The notes: generated by a model not told the origin, from the letters alone. A stretch of 64,000 bases of DNA from CAZAMB01 sp964501365 (GCA_964501365.1 CAZCST010000006.1:62001-126000), one strand, 5' to 3'. Positions 52,397 to 62,722 are shown, counted from the first letter of the stretch. Program-made: numbers and translations.

Positions 52397-53479
52397 CTAC
52401 CGCTTTACGGCGCGGGCGTATTGAACGGGCAATATCTCAAAGGCCTTCTCCACTCCGAGTTTCACAGCAGCATGGTACGGCCAGTACGGATCGCGCAGCA
52501 TCTCCCGCGCCAGCATCACCAGATCGGTGTGCTGGTCGCGCACCGCGTCTTCGGCCTGTTGCGCATCGGTGATCATCCAGCCCACGGCAGTCGGCACGCC
52601 CGATTCGCGGCGGATGCGGCTTGCGACGGGGATCATGAATCCCGGCCCCCACGGAACGTGCGAAATGTCCGGCGTGTTGAATCCGTGGCTCACGTCCAGC
52701 AGATCGAGGCCGTCAGCCTTCAACCGTCGCACGAGTTCGACCGACTCTTCCACGGTCACGCCGCCGTCGAGCCAGTCGGTCACCGAAAGCCGCGCCGTCA
52801 GCGGAAATCGCTCCGGCCAGACCTTGCGGACGGCCGTCAGCGTCTCCAGAAGAAACCGAATCCGATTCTCGAAGCTGCCCCCGTAGTTGTCCGACCTGCG
52901 GTTGGAAAGCGGAGAGTAGAACTCGTGGGCGAGATATCCGTGTGCGAAATGAAGCTCCAGCCACTCGAACCCCGCCGCCAGGGCTCGTCTGGCCGCTGCG
53001 ACGAATTGGTCGCGTACACGGGTGATGTCTTTTACGCTCATCTCCTGCGGAACTCTCGTCAGATTTCCTCCAAAGGCGATCGCGGACGGGGCAATGATGT
53101 CCCAGCCGCCCTTGCCGGTTTCGATGTGGTTGTCGCCTTCCCACGGCTTGCGGGCACTGGCCTTGCGTCCGGCGTGCGCAAGCTGGATACCCGGGACAGC
53201 GCCATGCTGTTTGAGAAAGCGGACAATGCGGGCAAACGGCTCGACATGATCATCGAGATAGATGCCGCTGTCGGCTGGACTGATTCGTCCCTCCGGCGAC
53301 ACGGCCGTGGCCTCGACGATCACCAGCCCCGCACCGCCGACGGCCCGGGAGCCGAGATGAACAAAGTGCCAGTCATTGGGGAACCCGTTGTCCGACGAGT
53401 ACTGGCACATCGGCGAGACGGCGATGCGGTTCCGCAGCACGACGTCCTTCAGCTGAAACTCTTGAAACAAACTCGTCAT
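52397..53479 (-). CDS. NADH:flavin oxidoreductase / Old Yellow Enzyme, YqjM-like
   Basis: A 360-residue FMN ene-reductase that reduces activated C=C bonds and quinone-like electrophiles. Landmarks are VSPMCQYSSDNG (the Cys and Tyr of class III/YqjM OYEs), QLAHAGRKAS, and the FMN-phosphate region (VPTAVGWMITDAQQ, DLVMLAREMLRDPYWP). The ATG at 53479 follows AAAGGAAA. It converges on the MarR cluster and fits its chemistry, though it is transcribed separately. Confidence 0.92.
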   Translation of the reverse strand: MTSLFQEFQLKDVVLRNRIAVSPMCQYSSDNGFPNDWHFVHLGSRAVGGAGLVIVEATAVSPEGRISPADSGIYLDDHVEPFARIVRFLKQHGAVPGIQLAHAGRKASARKPWEGDNHIETGKGGWDIIAPSAIAFGGNLTRVPQEMSVKDITRVRDQFVAAARRALAAGFEWLELHFAHGYLAHEFYSPLSNRRSDNYGGSFENRIRFLLETLTAVRKVWPERFPLTARLSVTDWLDGGVTVEESVELVRRLKADGLDLLDVSHGFNTPDISHVPWGPGFMIPVASRIRRESGVPTAVGWMITDAQQAEDAVRDQHTDLVMLAREMLRDPYWPYHAAVKLGVEKAFEILPVQYARAVKR

Positions 53480-53504
53480 CACTGTTTCCTTTTGTCAGTT
53501 TGCA

Positions 53505-55271
53505 TCAGTCATGCAAAAGATCAAGCCACGGAAGGGCCGGCGGGACGCGGGGCAGGTCGATGGAGGCCGCAACGGCCGGCGGCGAGACGGGTTGGAATCG
53601 CATGTTGGAATCAACCGCGAAAAAACGGTAACGAGCGTCGTCGGGCGGCTCATTAAGACGAACGCGGATGCGCCGCAGAGCGTTGTCATGAGAATCGAGA
53701 GCCTCAACCGTGAAGAGCGCGGTGTGCCACACCGTTCCGACGCGCGGTGCGTCGGTGGTGTCGAGGAACACGACTTCGATGAGGTTGGTGAAGAAAGGCT
53801 CATCCAGCGTTTCGAAATCGAAGGTGCGTTCGTCGACGCGGGTCCAGCGGATGGCACGCCCCCCGAGTTGGATGGGCCAGGCGCGAAAGTTCGACTCGTG
53901 TCGTTCAATGGCGAGCGTGGAGTAGGCCATCGCTGTGACCAGGTCATTGGGTCCCTGAAGAAAAAACAATTCACGTGATCCCACACTGGCGTCGGGCAGG
54001 TCCAACTTCACCAATGCGGCGCGCCCATGACGGGCGACCCGGCTCAGGAGCGCTCCGGAAAGCATGAGAGTGATGGGCGAGACGATGAGCGCGCCAACGA
54101 CTACCGCCCGGCGCAGATATAGGGTGAATCGCTCAGTTGCGGGGGATGTCAGCAGGATGCCAAGGAGGGCGGCCGCGCCCACCGCGGGGACGAACAGCAA
54201 TCGGTCGGACGCTGGTGGCGTCCCTTGCGGCAGAATCGTCACCACGATCCAAAGCACCCAAAGGAGTGAAGTGGGTGCAAGTCGAACCCGTCGCCACACC
54301 GCGGTGCAAAGGAGCACAGCGGGTACGGCACAGACCAGTCCGGTGGGGGTGGCGAGATGTGGGGCGAGGGAGAAGGCGTCTATCGGCGCGACTCCCAGGA
54401 AGCTGAACGGTGCGAGCGCGATGAGAACGAGAAGCCGACGGCCAAACGCCATCGGTTCCGTCCAGGGCATGGGATAAAAAGCCGTGGTGGTTCCCAGTCC
54501 GGCGACGACATAGGCCGTCAAATAGGCTGCGATCACGAAAAAGCAGCCCAGTGCCGTGAGCTTCGTGATCCGGCTGGGCGCATGGCCGGCGGGCCGGTCG
54601 TGGAACCAGTAAAGGAAAGCGGGGATGAGAACCATGGCGCCGATTCCAGACTCTTTCGAGAACAGAGCGCAAATCCCCAGCGCGATCGCGAAGGGAAGTA
54701 GACCATTGCGTCCCGACTGAGCGGCGCGGATCGTGAGCAGGAGCGATGCCACAAGAAACGTGCATTCGAGAAGAGTGTTGCGGTTGGCCGGCCAGCCGAC
54801 GGGAAGCAAGGCGCTGTCGCCGCAGACGAAGATGAGCAGCGCAATGATGGATGTGTGGTCGCCAAGACCCGCAGAGCGGAACAAGCTGAACAACAAGACT
54901 ACCAAAACGCCCAGGATGGCCAGACTCGTGAGGTGGTATCCGGTAGCCCATCCGCCGTAGATTACGTGATCCAGCCAAAGCGACATGCTGCTAAGCGGAC
55001 GGAAGAATCGCGCCTTCCACCGGGCCGGCGTCCACCAGGGGTAAGCACCCGATTGGTAAACAACCTTCCCCGGTGGTGGTGACGTTCCGAAGTCATAAAG
55101 GCTCCACGGTTTCATCGGGGCCTCTGGCGCCAGACCACGAAGCGCGACCTGCTGTCCATAGTCATCGGCGAAGAACCCCATTCGCAACGTGGGCAGGTGC
55201 AAGGCCCAGGCGAGCAGCACGATCGCGGGGAGGTGCCAGGGTTGAAGGGAATACGGGCGCGATGAATTCAC
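53505..55271 (-). CDS. GT-C-like multi-pass membrane protein
   Basis: About 588 residues from a GTG at 55271. Roughly eleven transmembrane helices are followed by a soluble C-terminal domain (~170 residues). FFADDYGQQ in the first loop is the acidic pair typical of GT-C glycosyltransferases, and GWPANRNTLLECTFLVASLL recalls TMTC/PMT-like proteins. The frame is open to 55487, but that start would abut the divergent SRAP gene and the extra residues look non-coding, so the start is uncertain. The sugar donor and acceptor are unknown. Confidence 0.7.
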   Translation of the reverse strand: MNSSRPYSLQPWHLPAIVLLAWALHLPTLRMGFFADDYGQQVALRGLAPEAPMKPWSLYDFGTSPPPGKVVYQSGAYPWWTPARWKARFFRPLSSMSLWLDHVIYGGWATGYHLTSLAILGVLVVLLFSLFRSAGLGDHTSIIALLIFVCGDSALLPVGWPANRNTLLECTFLVASLLLTIRAAQSGRNGLLPFAIALGICALFSKESGIGAMVLIPAFLYWFHDRPAGHAPSRITKLTALGCFFVIAAYLTAYVVAGLGTTTAFYPMPWTEPMAFGRRLLVLIALAPFSFLGVAPIDAFSLAPHLATPTGLVCAVPAVLLCTAVWRRVRLAPTSLLWVLWIVVTILPQGTPPASDRLLFVPAVGAAALLGILLTSPATERFTLYLRRAVVVGALIVSPITLMLSGALLSRVARHGRAALVKLDLPDASVGSRELFFLQGPNDLVTAMAYSTLAIERHESNFRAWPIQLGGRAIRWTRVDERTFDFETLDEPFFTNLIEVVFLDTTDAPRVGTVWHTALFTVEALDSHDNALRRIRVRLNEPPDDARYRFFAVDSNMRFQPVSPPAVAASIDLPRVPPALPWLDLLHD

Positions 55272-55489
55272 CTGCCTATCTGATTCGCGTTGTGGCAATC
55301 GGTCAAGGAGGGCTCCGCGATGAAAAACGGTTCGAAGTTGGCGTTTCACTACCTTGCCCAGCTTGGGGATTTTCGGCGGAATTCTGAGGGACGACTGCGA
55401 GTGGCGACATTGACAGAATTCCGCATGATCCGTTGTTTGGCGCCAGGGAAGTTTGAAGTTTTCAGGTACTCTGGTTAAGAAAGGCATCG

Positions 55490-56179
55490 ATGTGCGGCCG
55501 CTACACTCTCACGGTTCAGGAACAGGACCTGATCGCTGAATTTGACCTCATCGCCGGCGACATCGGAGATTACGCGGTTCGATACAATATCGCTCCGACT
55601 CAAAATGCCCCGGTCGTCCGAGTCATCGAAAGCCGGCGTCGTGTTGATCCGCTCCGGTGGGGTTTAATTCCTCATTGGGCCAAGGACATCAAAATCGGCA
55701 ATCGGATGATCAACGCTCGTTCTGAAGAGGCGGAGAGCAAGCCAGCGTTTCGCAATGCATTGCGGATGCGGCGATGCCTTGTGCCATGCACCGGATTCTT
55801 TGAATGGAAGGTGCTCGACGATGGAAACTCGACCAGGCCCGGAAAGCAGCCATACTACATTCGCCGCGCCGACGAGCGAGTGTTCGCCCTGGCTGGCATG
55901 TGGGAACGATGGCACGCTCCGAATGGTTCGACGGTGGAGTCGTACACCATTTTGACAACCGCCCCGAATGATTTGCTGAGTACGCTTCATGATCGTATGC
56001 CGGTAATCATCAGCCCCGACGAATACGCACTCTGGCTCGATCCCAACATGCAGGACGCGATTCGGTTGCGTTCTCTTTTTTCGCCCTTTCCGGCCAGGGA
56101 TTTCGTGGCGAAGCCCGTGAGCACGAAAGTGAACTCGCCTGCCAACGATTCGCCCGAATGCATTCACGAAGTCGATTAA
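55490..56179 (+). CDS. SRAP (SOS-response-associated peptidase) DNA-protein crosslink sensor, YedK/HMCES-like
   Basis: A 229-residue protein. The MCGRYTL start gives, after Met removal, the catalytic Cys that links covalently to abasic sites in single-stranded DNA. INARSEEAESKPAFRNA, CLVPCTGFFEWK (catalytic Glu) and HDRMPVII are conserved SRAP blocks. Length is normal. It shields abasic sites during replication. No LexA-type operator was seen upstream. Confidence 0.95.
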   Translation: MCGRYTLTVQEQDLIAEFDLIAGDIGDYAVRYNIAPTQNAPVVRVIESRRRVDPLRWGLIPHWAKDIKIGNRMINARSEEAESKPAFRNALRMRRCLVPCTGFFEWKVLDDGNSTRPGKQPYYIRRADERVFALAGMWERWHAPNGSTVESYTILTTAPNDLLSTLHDRMPVIISPDEYALWLDPNMQDAIRLRSLFSPFPARDFVAKPVSTKVNSPANDSPECIHEVD

Positions 56180-56242
56180 TCGATCGGTGCCGCGCGGTAC
56201 AATACAATCCCCCACGAAACCATCGTTGGAGGTTGAAGTGTG

Positions 56243-57337
56243 ATGGAGAAATCCCATTTCATCGTGCTGGACGACTTCGAGCAGGCGGCGCGAAACATTC
56301 TGCCTGCCGCCGCCTGGGAGTACTTATCCGGAGGCGCCGGGGATGAGATCACACTCCGCTGGAACCGCGAGGCTTTTGATCGAATTGCGCTTCGTCCCCG
56401 CGTTCTTGTTGATGTGTCACGCATTGACCTGCGGCTCAATCTCCTGGGCTGCGAACTTCAGAGCCCAATCCTTCTTGCGCCCACGGGCTACCACCGCCTG
56501 TTTCATCGTCTGGGCGAATTGGAGACTGTTCGCGGGGCGTCGACCCAACATACACTCCTTGTGGTGAGTTCTTTTGCGACAACACTACTGGAAGACCTTG
56601 CGGCCGCTGCGAACACACCGCTCTGGTTCCAATTGTATGTTCAACCGGATCGGGGATTCACGAAGGAACTCGTACAACGAGTTGAACAAAGCGGTTTCCG
56701 GGCCCTGATGCTGACGGTTGACACGCCGGTCCTTGGCGTTCGTGTGCGCGAGCTTCGTAGCAAGTTCGCGCTGCCCCCAGGGATCGAACGCATCAATTTG
56801 AGGGCCCTTGGCTCCGCCGCGAGCAGCGCCGCACATCGCCCGGACGAAATGAACATTTACAGCCCCGTTCTTGATGCCTCGCTGACTTGGAAGGACATTG
56901 ACTGGCTTCGATCGATCACCAGACTCCCCATCGTTTTGAAGGGGATCCTTTGTCCCGAAGATGCCGCACAGGCCGCGGCCGCCAACGTGGATGCCATCGT
57001 CGTTTCCAACCACGGAGCGCGCAATCTGGATACCGCGCCGGCCTCGATTGTGGCGTTGCCGCAAGTCATCGATGCCGTGGCCCAAAGAATACCGGTTCTG
57101 TTCGATGGCGGCATTCGTCGCGGGACGGATGTCCTGAAGGCTTTGGCGCTTGGGGCGCGGGCGGTCTTGATCGGACGACCCTATATTTACGGCCTGGCGG
57201 TTGCAGGGGCTGAGGGTGTCGCTCAAGTCATCCGACAGCTGCGGACCGAGTTGGAAATGGCCATGGCGCTCACCGGAAATACAAGCCTGCAAAAGATTGA
57301 TCGATCAACCCTTTGGGAGGCAACCAGCCTGGGATGA
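56243..57337 (+). CDS. FMN-dependent alpha-hydroxy-acid oxidase/dehydrogenase (LldD-like)
   Basis: A 364-residue TIM-barrel flavoenzyme that oxidises L-lactate or a related 2-hydroxy acid. AWEYLSGGAGDEITLRWN (N-terminal), APTGYHRLFH, LKGILCPEDA (Lys), SNHGARNLD (catalytic His) and LFDGGIRRGTDVLKALALGA (FMN-phosphate) are in family order. GGAGG at 56228-56232 supports the start (ATG 56243; GTG 56240 possible). The Gly-Arg of the usual SNHGGRQLD is Ala-Arg here. It follows the SRAP gene by 60 bases. Confidence 0.92.
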   Translation: MEKSHFIVLDDFEQAARNILPAAAWEYLSGGAGDEITLRWNREAFDRIALRPRVLVDVSRIDLRLNLLGCELQSPILLAPTGYHRLFHRLGELETVRGASTQHTLLVVSSFATTLLEDLAAAANTPLWFQLYVQPDRGFTKELVQRVEQSGFRALMLTVDTPVLGVRVRELRSKFALPPGIERINLRALGSAASSAAHRPDEMNIYSPVLDASLTWKDIDWLRSITRLPIVLKGILCPEDAAQAAAANVDAIVVSNHGARNLDTAPASIVALPQVIDAVAQRIPVLFDGGIRRGTDVLKALALGARAVLIGRPYIYGLAVAGAEGVAQVIRQLRTELEMAMALTGNTSLQKIDRSTLWEATSLG

Positions 57338-57396
57338 CCTGACCTGGAGCGGGTTCAGTTTTTCTGTTGTGCGGGGCGGCCAAAGAAGTTCCCGAA

Positions 57397-57426
57397 TCCG
57401 CGCGAACTGAAGTTCGCGGCTCGCAA
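57397..57426. repeat. 30-bp repeat, copy 2 (inverted relative to 51933)
   Basis: The exact reverse complement of 51933-51962, with the same internal palindrome. It lies in a ~320-base gap (57338-57661) between convergent genes in which no other gene or terminator is clear. Confidence 0.8.
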
Positions 57427-57661
57427 GACGAAAACTGCGGTCGTTCCAGTGCTTCGTCTCAACTATTTTGATGGCCTCCGCATTTGCTCCAAAACAGCAT
57501 GGCCGCGCTTCGCCCGACCTTGCCACTCACGATCCGAAAATTCCATTGGACCAAGTCAGTAGGTTTCCATGCGCCTTCCCTATTGATGTAGCCGGCTGTT
57601 GCAAGGCCCGGCTCCGCAGGCGCCCGCGAAATCCAGGTTCCTTCCGAGCTCACGTTCTCCG

Positions 57662-60600
57662 TCACGGACAATACAGGTTGCACGGACCGATGTTTCCGCC
57701 ACTGTTGCAATCCGCAGCCGTGGTGCAAGCCGCGGTCCCGGCTCCGCTGCACTTACCCATCTTCGCCGGATAGGCCTTGCCCTTGAACGCATCGACGCAC
57801 GCCGCGATGTGGGTGAAGCCCACGTTCACGCTCATGGTCGCATCGTTGATATTGCCGAACGCATCGTTCGGAGAAATCAACGTCCGGGCCTTGATCGGCG
57901 CACCAAGCACATCCTTGAACTTGTCGATGAGCCCGGCGACGTCCGTGAAGTTAGGCTGAACGGTCGTGGACGGCGGGTTAAACGGATTCATGACATCGCC
58001 CCAGCGGGTGGTGGCGATCGCAAGCTGACCCGAAACACTGGGACCGCCCGAGACGCAGGCAGCAGAGCCTTCGACGCCGTTGCACGAAGCGGCCAGGTTC
58101 TCCACATGATACAACGAACTCGGCACGATCGCCGAACCTCGTACGTGCAGTAACCCCTCCGTAGTCCAATCGTGGTAGAACGGAGTGCATCGCGTAACCG
58201 CCGACTTGAATGGAGTCCCGCTGGCGCTGGACTCGACCCACGTCTGCGGGGGACCGACATACACCGATTGCCCCTCGAACGCAGTGTAGGCAACCGTCGG
58301 ATCGCCCGTATACGGCGGGGAAACGTGGTGCAGCGACGTCAGCTTCACGCGAAGTGCAGTACCACCCGGTCCGCCCGGAACCGAGAAGGAAATAAACCGC
58401 ACCTTGTTGATTCCACTCGGATCAGCCACCGGAGAGGGCGGCGCTCCGCCCTCGCAGTCATCGGGTATTCCGTTGTTATTACTATCCGTCTGCGTTCCGC
58501 AAATGATCTCACAAGCGTCCGCACAGGCGTCAAAATCGCAATCCGGCTGGCACTCGTCGGGGATCAAGTTTCCATCGCAATCGGCGCTGAAACCGCCGGC
58601 CACGTCGCACATGTCCAACCTGCCGTTGCCGTTGCAATCGGTCCCGCCGGAGGGGCAGGCCGGATTGGCGGCGCTGGGTGAACACGGATTGCAGGGATCT
58701 GATCCCATGGCCATTTCAGCGCCGTCGAGAACGCCGTCGCCGTCCGTGTCCGGATTGGCGGGATCGGTGCCCGTGTTGCACGCATCGCGCGGGCCGCAGC
58801 ACGTGCCTGTCTCGAAATCGTCGGCAATTCCGTCATTGTCGCTATCTGCGCACTTCGAGTGAATTCCCTTGAATATACCCGTGCACTGCGCTTCGGTGAC
58901 ATCGGAGCATGAGCCATCGCTGGGATTGCAGCAGGCCCCGGGGCATCCGGAACAATCAGCCGGCGCCGTGCAATGAAGCGAACTGCCCAGGAACTGATGG
59001 CATCGCGGCGGCGTGCAGCACTGCGGATATTGTTCGGTGGGGTTACGGCCAACGAATTCCTCGACGCCGGGCACGAAGTTGATTCCGCACGCGTGCGCAG
59101 TGCTTTCGTTGTAGAGATGTTGCACCCAGGCAAACGGTTCCTCCGACGGCAGATTCTCCGGCGGGAATCCGGCCAGGCCCGTGTCAAACACATAGGTGAC
59201 AGCCGGCGGATTGATTCGCGTAAACGTGAACTTTGCCTGCACCGGGAATTGGGAGGTGAATGTCCCACCGTTGGCGTGAGTCTTGGTCAGCGTCATCATG
59301 CCGGCGCACGGCGGCGGCAGTACCTGCGATAGTGTGACTTCGACATTCCAAAGTTCCGCCGGCTTGCAGCAATCCTGCACTGCGATCGGCGCGCAACTTC
59401 GAAGATTCAGCGAAACCAGTTCAATGGGAACTGATGTCGTTGTCGGCAGTGATGTATCAAACAGAACATCGCCGCATCGCCGCACCGACGTGTCCGTGTC
59501 GCCGCCAGTGGCGCCCTCCAGTTTCACGATGTCCGAGAATCCCAACGTGTTGTCATCCGGCTCCACATTGAAAAAGCCAAGCGGCATGGGCGTGGCGTGG
59601 AAATCATATTGCGTTCGACCGCAGGTGGTGGCCCAGCAATCTTCGCCTGCCGGAATGAGCCGCGGCCCCACGGGCGGGCCAACCGTGTGCGTTACACCGC
59701 CGCCCTGGCTCTGGCCCACAGCCTGCACAACGATTTGCGTAGGCGGCTGACCGGGAACCTGCTCCATGACGCCCGGCACGAAATTGCCATCCGAAGGGGC
59801 GTAGATCACGCCGTCGAGATGCGGCGCGAGGTCCACAACGTAGGGAACGCCATGAAATTCGATTTGAATCGGTGGATTTCCCAGAAGTCCGGCATCAAGG
59901 ACTCGCACCTGGGAAGGATCATCCACTCGAGTGAAAATGAATCGTGGACGTACGGGGATCGTCGCGTCAAACGTTCCTCCGTTGGGCCCGGTCGTCGTCT
60001 TGTTGAGCACGCCGGGATTCTGCGCCGTCGTTGAGAGTTGGACTTGAACGCTCCAAAGCGAAGTTCCTTGGATGCCGTTCACGGAAATCGGGGCGACCGA
60101 GGTAAGGTTGAGCGACACAATCTCAATCGGAACGGAATCATTGATCAAGGAATGGTCAAGTGCTCTTGTGCGCTGAATGAGCGTATCTTGCGAATCCTGC
60201 GCAGCTCCCTCGAGTTGGACAAATCCAAAGAAGGGCTGGGAGCCGGGGTAGAAGAAGTCAGCTGGAATGGGAGGAACGTCCGGCGCGCCAAAATTAACAT
60301 TCGTTGGATTGGCCGTCCGGTGTGGATCAGGCGGTGGTGGCGGAGGAGGAGGCGGTTCCACGGCGTGCGTTACCCCGCCGCCGGAACTATTGCCCTGGGC
60401 GATAACAATCACCTGGGACAAAGGATCACCGGGATTCTGCTCGCTGACTCCAGGCACAAAATTGCCATCGTTCGGCGCGGATATGACACTTTGAAGGTGC
60501 GGTGCGAGATTTACAACATATGGGACACTATTGAGATTGATGATGACCGGCGGCATCCCTTGCAGTCCCGTGTCCAGGACTGCTACTTGGGTTGGATTCT

Positions 60601-62722
60601 CCACCTGGGTGAATATGAACAGCGGTTGCACGGGGAATGTGGCATCAAACGTCCCCCCATTGGGGCCGTTGGACGTCTTGCTCAGTGAGCCGGCGCTTTC
60701 GGGCGTGGCAGAGAGTTGGACTTGCACATTCCATTGCGTGGGTCCCTGGCTGCCAAAGACTGAGATGGGATTGATGGACCGAAGATCGAGAGCAACGATT
60801 TCGATCGGCACAGTTTCTGTAGGTTGCGACGGGTCCAATGCTCTTGAGCGCTGGACCAATGTGTCTCTCGAATCCGCGGTATTTCCCGTGAGTTGAACAG
60901 ACCCGAAAAATGGCTGAGAACCGGGATAGAAGAAATCGGACGGAAGTGCCGGTATGTCGGACGATCCAAAAAAGGCGAAAGTGGGGCTGGTTGTACTATG
61001 CGGATCGGGTGGGGGCGGCGGGGGCGGTGGTTCCACGCGATGGATGACTCCGCCTCCCGAACTATTGCCCGTCGCAGTCACCACCACTTGCGATGATGGA
61101 TTGCCCGGCGCCTGCTCGAAAACTCCAGGGACGAAGTTGCCGTTCGAAGGTGCGACGATTTGCGACTGGATTTCACTGCCCAACGTGACCACCCATGGAA
61201 CATTGCTAAATTGAATTTGGATTGGCAGATTCCCTGAAATCCCATAATCGAGAACTCGAATGTCGCCGGGGTTGTTCACGTTGGTGAACGTGAATTTGGG
61301 GCTCACCGGCAGGGTGCAGCCATAGGTCCCACCATTTGGCTGTTGAATGGTCGCTCCCATGCTGCCCAGAGGCGACGGGATTTGCGAGAGTGCGACCTCT
61401 ACGTTCCACGTCGTGACCTGCGGGCCGTTTACTGTGATTGGATTTGTCGAAACAAGGTCGAGCGATACGATTTCGATGGGAATATTGTCGCAAGGCCGGG
61501 GAAATCCCGAACCCGGACAATTCATGGGTGAAGAGCGCTGAATCAGAACGGAAATCGCCGCGTTGTCGGAATTGTGTCGGCCACCCTTCAATTGGACGAG
61601 GCCGCTAAATGGCAGCGATCCAGGTCCAAAGAAGCCCGACGGGATGACTGGCACATCGCTGGAGCCAAACAAGACCCGCGTAGGAAGAATGGTTTCCAGA
61701 GGATCGGGCAGCGGTGGGGGCGTGGGAACGAGCGCATCGGGAGCAAACGTCCCTGTGCAGGGTGGTTCAACGCCCCCCTGGTAATCCACAGCCACGTTAC
61801 CCGGCAAAACGGTTGGCGGATACGGAGACGTGAACGCGACGATCGACCCTGTCATTCCCATCGCCAGCCCGCCCGCGCCGGTGAAGTCCATGGTGGCGAC
61901 GTTTGTTCCGCTGTTGTATGACCAAGCAGTGGGGATGCCCGGGATGCCTGTCGCCGCCTCCGGACCCATGTAAGGAACCAGCACATCATAGTTGTACCCG
62001 TTCGGGGGATCGCGCAGGGGAACCTGGATGTCGTCCAGATCGAAACCAGGATCGGGAAAATGTCGAAACGAGTTGTTGAGCACCTGGAAATTGTACGCTC
62101 CGCTGCCGACACCCAGGTTGATTCGAGCCTGCAGGACTGTCGTGTTGTTGGTCGCGTTTGGAAACATTTGGTAGAAATATCCGTATTGGCCGGCGGGGAT
62201 TGGATATCCAAGATAATTGTCTCCGGCCGGTCCTCCCGACAGAACGTGATACGCAATTGGGTCATTGCATTTCCCCGTCCACACGGTTTTGCCTGCGGCG
62301 TTTTGATAGTCAAAGGAAATGAAGCGGTAATTGGCCGTACCATCGGGATTGGTGAACGTGAAGTTCGCCTGACCTCCTGGTGGGATGTTGAGACCGGTCA
62401 CTTCCCATGTGCCAGTCGATCCAGCGGCAGGCCCCTTGACGACGGCTCCCGCCGGCGCGGCAATGGTCATGTTTCCGTTGTTCTTTGCGATTTTTGCAGA
62501 AGTACAATTGGCCCCCGAGGTTGCCTTGTTCTTAATCGTGCCCACCTTCACCTCTGCGTTCGCAGAACGAACCAGCACGAAACAAGCGCAAACCATCATC
62601 AATAGAATTGGTCTTGCCGACCCAAAGACCCACGAATCGCACTTTGACCTGAGTCCTTCAGGGCCTGCTACAGACGATGACAATGGAAGACAAACGCGCT
62701 CGGAGAGGAATGAGTGGCACAT
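57662..62722 (-). CDS. Giant secreted repeat protein with Cys-rich and calcium-loop regions
   Basis: A 1,686-residue exported protein. Signal segment RPILLMMVCACFVLVRSANA ends near residue 55. A first domain runs to ~residue 310. Then come four tandem ~210-residue repeats (coding bases ~61,710 down to ~59,000), each with FGSSD-P-IP--FF-PGS-PF-G-VQL, PIEIV-L-L, NGGTF and FVPGV-EQ-PG landmarks, separated by Pro-rich linkers of eight or nine prolines. A Cys-rich ACCNPSDGSCSDVTEAQC module and Asp-rich calcium-type loops (DSDNDGIADDFETG, NPDTDGDGVLDGAEM) follow, then a C-terminal domain of ~200 residues. It is probably a surface or extracellular structural protein. GGAGAAG before ATG 62722 supports the start. 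Confidence 0.8.
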   Translation of the reverse strand: MCHSFLSERVCLPLSSSVAGPEGLRSKCDSWVFGSARPILLMMVCACFVLVRSANAEVKVGTIKNKATSGANCTSAKIAKNNGNMTIAAPAGAVVKGPAAGSTGTWEVTGLNIPPGGQANFTFTNPDGTANYRFISFDYQNAAGKTVWTGKCNDPIAYHVLSGGPAGDNYLGYPIPAGQYGYFYQMFPNATNNTTVLQARINLGVGSGAYNFQVLNNSFRHFPDPGFDLDDIQVPLRDPPNGYNYDVLVPYMGPEAATGIPGIPTAWSYNSGTNVATMDFTGAGGLAMGMTGSIVAFTSPYPPTVLPGNVAVDYQGGVEPPCTGTFAPDALVPTPPPLPDPLETILPTRVLFGSSDVPVIPSGFFGPGSLPFSGLVQLKGGRHNSDNAAISVLIQRSSPMNCPGSGFPRPCDNIPIEIVSLDLVSTNPITVNGPQVTTWNVEVALSQIPSPLGSMGATIQQPNGGTYGCTLPVSPKFTFTNVNNPGDIRVLDYGISGNLPIQIQFSNVPWVVTLGSEIQSQIVAPSNGNFVPGVFEQAPGNPSSQVVVTATGNSSGGGVIHRVEPPPPPPPPDPHSTTSPTFAFFGSSDIPALPSDFFYPGSQPFFGSVQLTGNTADSRDTLVQRSRALDPSQPTETVPIEIVALDLRSINPISVFGSQGPTQWNVQVQLSATPESAGSLSKTSNGPNGGTFDATFPVQPLFIFTQVENPTQVAVLDTGLQGMPPVIINLNSVPYVVNLAPHLQSVISAPNDGNFVPGVSEQNPGDPLSQVIVIAQGNSSGGGVTHAVEPPPPPPPPPDPHRTANPTNVNFGAPDVPPIPADFFYPGSQPFFGFVQLEGAAQDSQDTLIQRTRALDHSLINDSVPIEIVSLNLTSVAPISVNGIQGTSLWSVQVQLSTTAQNPGVLNKTTTGPNGGTFDATIPVRPRFIFTRVDDPSQVRVLDAGLLGNPPIQIEFHGVPYVVDLAPHLDGVIYAPSDGNFVPGVMEQVPGQPPTQIVVQAVGQSQGGGVTHTVGPPVGPRLIPAGEDCWATTCGRTQYDFHATPMPLGFFNVEPDDNTLGFSDIVKLEGATGGDTDTSVRRCGDVLFDTSLPTTTSVPIELVSLNLRSCAPIAVQDCCKPAELWNVEVTLSQVLPPPCAGMMTLTKTHANGGTFTSQFPVQAKFTFTRINPPAVTYVFDTGLAGFPPENLPSEEPFAWVQHLYNESTAHACGINFVPGVEEFVGRNPTEQYPQCCTPPRCHQFLGSSLHCTAPADCSGCPGACCNPSDGSCSDVTEAQCTGIFKGIHSKCADSDNDGIADDFETGTCCGPRDACNTGTDPANPDTDGDGVLDGAEMAMGSDPCNPCSPSAANPACPSGGTDCNGNGRLDMCDVAGGFSADCDGNLIPDECQPDCDFDACADACEIICGTQTDSNNNGIPDDCEGGAPPSPVADPSGINKVRFISFSVPGGPGGTALRVKLTSLHHVSPPYTGDPTVAYTAFEGQSVYVGPPQTWVESSASGTPFKSAVTRCTPFYHDWTTEGLLHVRGSAIVPSSLYHVENLAASCNGVEGSAACVSGGPSVSGQLAIATTRWGDVMNPFNPPSTTVQPNFTDVAGLIDKFKDVLGAPIKARTLISPNDAFGNINDATMSVNVGFTHIAACVDAFKGKAYPAKMGKCSGAGTAACTTAADCNSGGNIGPCNLYCP

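Noticed and set aside
52171..52572. Plus-strand frame between the esterase and OYE genes
   Set aside because: It overlaps the OYE gene antisense, and its sequence is low-complexity at the end with no motif.
52421..53656. Long plus-strand frame antisense to the OYE gene
   Set aside because: The sense frame has complete YqjM-type motifs; the antisense has none.
59000..61710. Regular repeats suggesting a CRISPR array or tandem DNA repeat
   Set aside because: The period is ~670 bases, in frame and coding; they are protein domain repeats.
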